Source: Oceanihabitans iliipiscarium (lineage in GTDB: Bacteria > Bacteroidota > Bacteroidia > Flavobacteriales > Flavobacteriaceae). From it: a DNA stretch of 64,000 nucleotides. Numbering within the stretch: the stretch's first letter is position 1; each line of letters begins with the position of its first letter. The stretch is from positions 124,001 to 188,000 of the forward strand of contig NZ_JBHUOV010000015.1 in assembly GCF_042686125.1 (NCBI RefSeq), in the 5' to 3' direction. The position numbers and the translations under genes were made by a program. A model generated the notes under the pieces. That model made no database searches. It was not told the origin of the DNA and worked only from the letters and a program-made list of their open reading frames with translations. Positions 59,090 through 64,000 of the stretch are shown one piece after another.

Positions 59090-60385
59090 ATGACTTTAAC
59101 AAAAGAATTAAAAAAGAAAAAACAGCCAAAGCAAGGTATGCTGGCAAATGTGATGAAACAATTTGACGCAGCAGCAGATATGGTTGACTTAAACCCTAAC
59201 ATTAAAAAAATACTCGCAGTTACCAATAACGAATTAATTATTCACTTTCCTGTACGTATGGATAATGGTGATGTTGAAATTTTTAAAGGATACCGTGTGC
59301 AACATAATAATGCATTAGGGCCTTATAAAGGCGGATTACGTTATCATCCAACTATAGATATTGATTCTGTGAAAGCATTAGCCATGTGGATGACATGGAA
59401 AACATCATTAGCAGGTTTACCTTATGGAGGTGCTAAAGGAGGAATTCAAATAGATCCTAAAAAATATTCGAATGCAGAATTAGAACGTATTACAAGACGG
59501 TTTACGTATGCCTTAGGTGAAAATATTGGACCAGAACATGATATTCCTGCTCCAGATGTGAATACAAATGCACAAACTATGGCATGGATTGCTGACACCT
59601 ATATGTCGACAAAAGCACCATCTGAACGTTCTAAAAATCAACATGTCGTAACAGGAAAACCAATAGGTTCTGGAGGTCTAGAAGGAAGAGATAGAGCGAC
59701 AGGTTATGGTGTGTTTTTAACTATTAAATATTGGGCAAAAAATAAAAATGTATCGTTAAAAGATAAAACTTTTATTGTTCAAGGATTTGGAAATGTAGGT
59801 TATTGGGCTGCTCATTTCTTAGAGCAAGAAGGCGCTAAAATGGTCGGAGTTCAAGATGCTTTCGGTTCCATTGGGAATGCAAAGGGGATTCCAGTTGAGA
59901 CTTTGTTTGAATATACTAAGAACAACCAAGGAAGTGTTGAAGGGTTTCCTAAGTCGATGTCTATTGTCAAGGACGACTTCTTTACTTTAGATTGTGATAT
60001 TTGTATCCCAGCAGCTTTAGGAAATCAAATTACAAAGGAGAATGCGCCACATATTAAAGCTTTTTTAATAGCTGAAGGTGCAAATGGACCTACGACAGTT
60101 GAAGCAGAAAAGATTTTGTTAGACAGAGGCGTTACTATTATTCCTGATATTTTATGCAACTCAGGAGGTGTTATTGGTAGTTATTTTGAATGGTTGCAAA
60201 ACCGTAATGGAGAACTTTGGGAACTTGATGAGATTTTAGTCAAAATTGATAAAAAGATAAAAGAAGTTTTTAATAAAGTTTTGAATACATCAGAGAGCAA
60301 ACATATTGATATGCGCTCGGCGGCCTATTTTTTAGCTATTGAACGCATTGAAAAAGCGTATGTGCAAAGAGGAATTTTTCCATAA
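59090..60385 (+). CDS. gdhA: glutamate dehydrogenase (Glu/Leu/Phe/Val dehydrogenase family)
   Basis: 431 aa. The catalytic region has GPYKGGLRYHPTIDIDSVKA with the substrate Lys, and LPYGGAKGGIQIDP with the catalytic Lys; PAPDVNTNAQTMAWIADTY follows, and the Rossmann domain begins FIVQGFGNVGYWAAHFLEQ. It interconverts 2-oxoglutarate plus ammonium and glutamate in the cytoplasm. The size matches the hexameric family of about 420-430 aa. Control by a sigma-54 promoter and an NtrC-type regulator ties it to a nitrogen or amino acid signal. Confidence 0.93.
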   Translation: MTLTKELKKKKQPKQGMLANVMKQFDAAADMVDLNPNIKKILAVTNNELIIHFPVRMDNGDVEIFKGYRVQHNNALGPYKGGLRYHPTIDIDSVKALAMWMTWKTSLAGLPYGGAKGGIQIDPKKYSNAELERITRRFTYALGENIGPEHDIPAPDVNTNAQTMAWIADTYMSTKAPSERSKNQHVVTGKPIGSGGLEGRDRATGYGVFLTIKYWAKNKNVSLKDKTFIVQGFGNVGYWAAHFLEQEGAKMVGVQDAFGSIGNAKGIPVETLFEYTKNNQGSVEGFPKSMSIVKDDFFTLDCDICIPAALGNQITKENAPHIKAFLIAEGANGPTTVEAEKILLDRGVTIIPDILCNSGGVIGSYFEWLQNRNGELWELDEILVKIDKKIKEVFNKVLNTSESKHIDMRSAAYFLAIERIEKAYVQRGIFP

Positions 60386-60408
60386 TAAATTAAAAAAAAA
60401 AGTTAGAT

Positions 60409-60810
60409 ATGAGGTATGGTAGTTTAGTAATTGAAAAAAAGGAATATGTTGCACTAAAGCAACTGCTTAATTTGGCAGAAAGTTATAAAGAGCCTACAAG
60501 AAAACAATCGGTCTTAAGGTTGGAAAAAGAATTAGAAACGGCAATTATATCAAACGAAGAAGAAATGCCGGAGGATGTTATTCGGTTTAATTCTGAGGTT
60601 GTTGTTGCTACGGCTGATGGTTGGGAGAATTCTTTTGAATTGGTATCTCCAACTGAAAGTAATTTTTCTAATAAAAAAATATCCATTTTGACACCTATGG
60701 GATTAGCTGTTATTGGTTACGCAAAGGGGGATGTTATTGATTGGGAGTTTCCAGGAGGTTCAAAATCTTTAGAAATTAAAGATGTGAAACAAATACAAAA
60801 AGTAAAGTAA
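60409..60810 (+). CDS. Rnk/GreA-GreB C-terminal domain family protein
   Basis: 133 aa. An N-terminal helical region (1-45) is followed by a GreA/GreB-type C-terminal FKBP-like domain (about 50-130): VRF/IRFNSEVVVATADG, FELVSPTESN, SILTPMGLAVIGYAKGDVID, EFPGGSKSLEIKDV. The coiled-coil that enters the RNA polymerase channel in GreA is too short here, as in Rnk. Rnk-like proteins bind RNA polymerase or affect nucleoside diphosphate kinase. It lies 23 bases after gdhA. Confidence 0.82.
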   Translation: MRYGSLVIEKKEYVALKQLLNLAESYKEPTRKQSVLRLEKELETAIISNEEEMPEDVIRFNSEVVVATADGWENSFELVSPTESNFSNKKISILTPMGLAVIGYAKGDVIDWEFPGGSKSLEIKDVKQIQKVK

Positions 60811-60822
60811 AATACTATAATA

Positions 60823-61200
60823 ATGGAATTAAATACATATTTTGATCATGATACTGACGACCGTATAGTTCAGAAACGAAGTGCAGAAGAGTTAGGTTTT
60901 TGGATCTCACACATAAACTATATAATTGAGGAGAGTGATAGATTAGCAAAAATAGCTTCTAATGTTCTTAAGAATAGAGCTATAAGAGATGATTTTCTGG
61001 AGATAATTATTAAGAATCAATCTGTGTTGAATGAATTTACAGCATATAAAAATTCAATGGTGCAGTATAAAGAGTGTGACCACTTTGAATGTGATTTATA
61101 TTATATTAATAAACACGAACATATTAGGCAGCTCTATATTAAAACCATTGTTGATTATAGAAAACTGAAAACTCAGCTATATTCTGAAATACTCAAATAA
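60823..61200 (+). CDS. hypothetical alpha-helical protein
   Basis: 125 aa, no signal peptide, almost entirely helical with many charged residues and two Cys (KECDHFECDLYY). No family recognised. It begins 12 bases after the Rnk-like gene and ends just before a terminator, so it is the last gene of the sigma-54 operon. Confidence 0.65.
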   Translation: MELNTYFDHDTDDRIVQKRSAEELGFWISHINYIIEESDRLAKIASNVLKNRAIRDDFLEIIIKNQSVLNEFTAYKNSMVQYKECDHFECDLYYINKHEHIRQLYIKTIVDYRKLKTQLYSEILK

Positions 61201-61228
61201 TTATCCCTAATTTAATTTTTACTTTTAG

Positions 61229-61258
61229 AGCCAAAGCAATTTGTTGTTTTGGCTTTTT
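61229..61258 (+). terminator. terminator of the gdhA operon
   Basis: AGCCAAAGCAA (61229-61239) pairs with TTGTTTTGGCT (61244-61254) with one G-U pair, loop TTTG, then a T run. Confidence 0.75.
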
Positions 61259-61368
61259 CCTTTTAAGTCCTGATGGTTTTTATGTGTTGTTAAATTAAAT
61301 GATTTGAGCTGTTTTTGTTTTTAAGTTTCTATTTTTAATTCTTAAATTTAAAACAAAAACATTGTGCC

Positions 61369-61815
61369 ATGCTAACAGCAACTTTAATCAAACTTTTTAA
61401 AAGAGATTTACAGGCTTTGAAAGCTGAAATTATACAGTATAACAGTGAAAAAAATATGTGGCTAGTCGATGGTGCGATAAAAAACTCAGCAGGAAATTTA
61501 TGTCTTCACTTAGTCGGAAACCTAAATCATTTTATTGGGCACGATTTAGGAAACACAAATTATATTAGACAACGTGAATTAGAATTTTCACTTAAAGATG
61601 TACCAAGAGAGGAATTGGTGAAACAAATTGATGAAGTCACACTTGTTGTAGAACAGACTTTGTTAGCCTTGTCTCCTGCAGATTTGCAAAAGGAATATAA
61701 ACGACGTGTGTTTGAAGATACAATGACAACAGAATATTTCCTCGTACATTTAAGTATGCATTTAGCATATCATTTAGGACAAATTAATTACCACAGACGT
61801 TTATTAGATTGCTAA
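61369..61815 (+). CDS. DinB-like (DUF1572) family protein
   Basis: 148 aa four-helix protein. The metal-site histidines of the DinB/YfiT fold appear as LCLHLVGNLNHFIGH and HLSMHLAYHLGQINYHRR. Members include thiol transferases (bacillithiol/mycothiol-type) and proteins of unknown role. It is followed after 2 bases by the GNAT gene. Confidence 0.83.
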   Translation: MLTATLIKLFKRDLQALKAEIIQYNSEKNMWLVDGAIKNSAGNLCLHLVGNLNHFIGHDLGNTNYIRQRELEFSLKDVPREELVKQIDEVTLVVEQTLLALSPADLQKEYKRRVFEDTMTTEYFLVHLSMHLAYHLGQINYHRRLLDC

Positions 61816-61817
61816 TT

Positions 61818-62345
61818 ATGGAGTTTGATCATTTTAAAATTCAATTATTACAGCCTCATGAAGGAAAAGCTTTTTTTGATTTAATTGAAAGAAATAGACC
61901 GCGTTTAGAAGATTTTTTTGCAGGAACAGTATCCAAAACTCAGACTTTAGATGATACCATAGCGTATTGTGAAATCATTCAACAACACATAGAAGAACAG
62001 AGTTATTTTCCGTTTTTAATAACAGATTTAAAGACGAATACTTTTGTTGGGCTAGTAGATGTGAAAAACATAAATTGGGATTTACCTAAAGCAGAACTTG
62101 GCTATTTTATTGATGCCAATTATAATAGAAAAGGAATCATGTCAAAAGCTCTTGGGTTGGTTATAGACCACCTCATTTTACATTATAAATTTAAGAAACT
62201 ATTGTGTCGTATAGGAAGTAAAAACTTAGGGAGCATTCAAGTCGCTTTAAATAATGACTTCCTATTAGAAGGTGTTATTAAAAATGATTATAAAACCACA
62301 AAAGGAGAAATCGTTGATCTAAAATATTATGGTAGAGTGTTTTAA
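61818..62345 (+). CDS. GNAT family N-acetyltransferase (RimJ/RimL type)
   Basis: 175 aa from the ATG at 61818 (an in-frame TTG at 61809 would overlap the upstream gene). The acetyl-CoA-binding fold is visible: TFVGLVDVKNINWDLPKAEL, GYFIDANYNRKGIMSKALGL and RIGSKNLGSIQVALNNDF. This group acetylates N-terminal amino groups or small amines; the substrate is unknown. It is coupled to the DinB-like gene. Confidence 0.88.
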   Translation: MEFDHFKIQLLQPHEGKAFFDLIERNRPRLEDFFAGTVSKTQTLDDTIAYCEIIQQHIEEQSYFPFLITDLKTNTFVGLVDVKNINWDLPKAELGYFIDANYNRKGIMSKALGLVIDHLILHYKFKKLLCRIGSKNLGSIQVALNNDFLLEGVIKNDYKTTKGEIVDLKYYGRVF

Positions 62346-62427
62346 GTGTGTTAAAACTTCTTAAAAATAGATGGCGTTGTTTTATAGTTTACTATTTTTA
62401 TAAATAAACCAAAATCATTCAATCATT

Positions 62428-63603
62428 ATGAAATTTAAGGCAGTTTTACTTTTATTCTTCGTTTTTGCGTTTACGAGTTTTTCTCAGAAAAAAAATAATC
62501 GAGAATTAAAGCATGTTACACTTTCTGGCAGTGGTTATGAGTTAGGTCTACAACATGGATCGTTGTTAAAATCAGAGATTGCTGAAATCGTATCTAAATG
62601 GAAACAGAATACGACTCAAACTTTTCAAAAGGATTCTGATAGCATCGTAAGCGATTTCTTTAAATATGCACATTTTACTGAAGCTATAAAAAAATGGACT
62701 CCAGAGTTGTATGAAGAAATTAGAGGAATAGCAGATGGCTCAGGTCAAGATTTTAATGACATTTTTATACTGAATTTGTTAGATGAGTTTTGGGTGTATA
62801 TTGATGACCTCTCCAATCATCATTGCAGTGATGTTGGTGTTGCCTCAGTAAATGGAAGTCCGAGCTATATTGCTCAAAACATGGACATTGAAACGTACAC
62901 AGATGGCTACCAAACTCTCATAACACTTCAACGACATGATAACAAACCAGAACAGCTCATCTTAACGCATCCAGGTTTAATTGCTTTAAATGGTATGAAT
63001 GAAAATGGAGTAGGTGTAGTTGTAAATACCATCATGCAATTAAAGGCTTCTTCTGAAGGATTGCCAGTTGCTTTTGTTATTAGACGTATTATTAATTCTA
63101 CAGATAAAGAGGATTTGTTAACATTTATTCAGTCTGTAAACCATGCTTCAGGTCAGAATTATATCATCGGAATTAGAGGTGAAGTCTATGATTTTGAAGC
63201 TTCAGCAAATGAAGTGGTAAGATATGATCCTAAAAATAAAAATGGCACAGTGTATCATACCAATCATCCTATTGTAAATACAGATGTTAAAGCGTGGTAT
63301 AAAAATTATAATCCTAATCTAAAAGATGAATCTTTACCACGAGCATCAAATAGTTATGTAAGATTAGATGCACTTAAAAGTCGAATGCTAAACAAATTCA
63401 CTATTAATGATGAAATCATTAAAGAGGCCTTAAGGTCGAAGGATAATGAAAAGCATCCTGTTTGTAATAGCAATACAGAAAATGCTTTCGGGTTTACATT
63501 TGCTTCAGTCGTTATGACTTTAACTGAAACACCTTATTTACAAATAACTGCTGGTCCTCCAGATGAATCAGAATTTACTCGAATTGATTTTAGCAAAAAG
63601 TGA
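62428..63603 (+). CDS. exported C45 family autoproteolytic acyltransferase/hydrolase
   Basis: 391 aa. The signal peptide (1-20, FAFTSFSQ) is followed by a short propeptide; Cys133 in SNHHCSDVGVAS is the expected processing site and N-terminal nucleophile of the C45 (acyl-coenzyme A:6-aminopenicillanic acid acyltransferase-like) family. LTHPGLIALNGMNENGVGVV and FIQSVNHASGQNYIIGIRG are typical later motifs. It hydrolyses or transfers acyl amides in the periplasm; substrate unknown. It is convergent with the carboxylase gene, 7 bases between the stops. Confidence 0.87.
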   Translation: MKFKAVLLLFFVFAFTSFSQKKNNRELKHVTLSGSGYELGLQHGSLLKSEIAEIVSKWKQNTTQTFQKDSDSIVSDFFKYAHFTEAIKKWTPELYEEIRGIADGSGQDFNDIFILNLLDEFWVYIDDLSNHHCSDVGVASVNGSPSYIAQNMDIETYTDGYQTLITLQRHDNKPEQLILTHPGLIALNGMNENGVGVVVNTIMQLKASSEGLPVAFVIRRIINSTDKEDLLTFIQSVNHASGQNYIIGIRGEVYDFEASANEVVRYDPKNKNGTVYHTNHPIVNTDVKAWYKNYNPNLKDESLPRASNSYVRLDALKSRMLNKFTINDEIIKEALRSKDNEKHPVCNSNTENAFGFTFASVVMTLTETPYLQITAGPPDESEFTRIDFSKK

Positions 63604-63610
63604 TTATAAA

Positions 63611-64000
63611 CTATAACGGAATATTTCCATGCTTTCGCTTTGGTTTATTCACTTGTTTATGTTCTAGCATTGAAAAAGCTTTTATCAATTTACGCCTAGT
63701 ATCTTTAGGTAGAATGACTTCATCAATAAAACCGCGTTCTGAAGCACTGTAAGGGTTGGCGAATAATTCAGCATATTCAGCTTCTTTCTCTTTCCATTTT
63801 GCTTCTGGGTTTTCTGCAGATTTAATATCTTTTTTGAAAATAATTTCCGCAGCACCTTTGGCTCCCATAACAGCAATTTCAGCACTAGGCCAAGCAAAAT
63901 TCATATCAGCACCAATGTGTTTAGAATTCATGACATCATAAGCACCTCCATAGGCTTTACGCGTAATAACAGTAACCCTTGGCACTGTGGCTTCACTAAA
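63611..64000 (-). CDS. acyl-CoA carboxylase beta subunit (5' part cut by window)
   Basis: The C-terminal 129 codons of a carboxyltransferase; the frame is open to the window end. It includes FSEATVPRVTVITRKAYGGA, NFAWPSAEIAVMGAKGAAEI, YSASERGFIDEVILPKDTRR and ends KRKHGNIPL, all typical of propionyl-CoA or related acyl-CoA carboxylase beta subunits (AccD-type carboxyltransferase). Full-length proteins are about 510 aa, so roughly three quarters of the gene is outside the window. Confidence 0.92.
   Translation of the reverse strand, partial: FSEATVPRVTVITRKAYGGAYDVMNSKHIGADMNFAWPSAEIAVMGAKGAAEIIFKKDIKSAENPEAKWKEKEAEYAELFANPYSASERGFIDEVILPKDTRRKLIKAFSMLEHKQVNKPKRKHGNIPL

Noticed and set aside
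1..64000. tRNA, rRNA, riboswitch, prophage or insertion sequence
   Set aside because: No cloverleaf, no conserved riboswitch core, no transposase or phage gene and no long terminal repeats were noticed on either strand; the intergenic gaps are short and accounted for.

Overview
The window looks like chromosome of a motile marine-type member of the Flavobacteriaceae (Bacteroidota). It is AT-rich, it has Bacteroidota-style promoters (TTG spaced from TAnnTTTG) and little Shine-Dalgarno signal. Several exported proteins carry type IX secretion (T9SS) sorting domains. It also holds gliding genes (an sprCDBF-like operon and a gldF-gldG fusion). No tRNA, rRNA, CRISPR array, insertion sequence or prophage was seen. 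Both ends cut through genes: a Crp/Fnr regulator at base 1 and an acyl-CoA carboxylase beta subunit at base 64000.

Layout. 1-1251: a minus-strand VOC protein and a Crp/Fnr regulator. 1572-6062: a four-PAS sigma-54 activator followed by two STAS-like paralogues and a PAS-only protein, possibly a signalling cascade with a sigma-54-like promoter between them. 6136-12006: secreted proteins (one T9SS type A cargo, a tandem pair of paralogous exported proteins, a 151-aa exported orphan, a beta-helix protein). 12129-25646: the sprC-sprD-sprB-sprF-like adhesin and gliding operon, with a striking 48-bp repeat tract in the sprD-like gene. 26410-32698: a sulfur island, with a Crp/Fnr regulator, TauE exporter, persulfide dioxygenase-rhodanese, two YeeE/YedE half-transporters and, convergently, a DsrE protein, a Tat-exported protein and a TsdA-like di-heme cytochrome. 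33395-40375: conserved housekeeping and gliding genes (dnaN, gldFG fusion, monooxygenase-like protein, SAM hydrolase family, phoH, purC). 40392-45326: lipid A deacylase-like outer membrane protein, secreted M43 metalloprotease, Na+/alanine symporter. 45323-50279: AraC regulator divergent from aldehyde dehydrogenase, DUF779 and acs, a two-carbon oxidation cassette. 50356-56153: serine hydrolase, ABC exporter, NYN-LOTUS protein, Bcr/CflA efflux. 56265-61200: a histidine kinase and NtrC-type regulator pair facing a well-formed sigma-54 promoter with upstream palindromes that drives a small Cys protein, gdhA, a Rnk/Gre-like protein and an unknown. 61369-64000: DinB, GNAT, C45 hydrolase, carboxylase.

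The most distinctive signal is in the sulfur island. Three separate start regions (tauE, the dioxygenase and yeeE) each carry the same inverted repeat, GTAAC-N4-GTTAC. In every case its centre lies 36.5 bases upstream of the last G of a TAnnTTTG box, and no normally spaced TTG box was found. That is the geometry of an activator that replaces the -33 element, and the Crp/Fnr protein encoded at the head of the island is the obvious candidate. The island's enzymes would together turn sulfane sulfur into sulfite and thiosulfate, export sulfite, and oxidise thiosulfate to tetrathionate. The second clear regulatory unit is the sigma-54 promoter in front of gdhA. Functions are assigned by reading motifs and family resemblance only; no database search was run.
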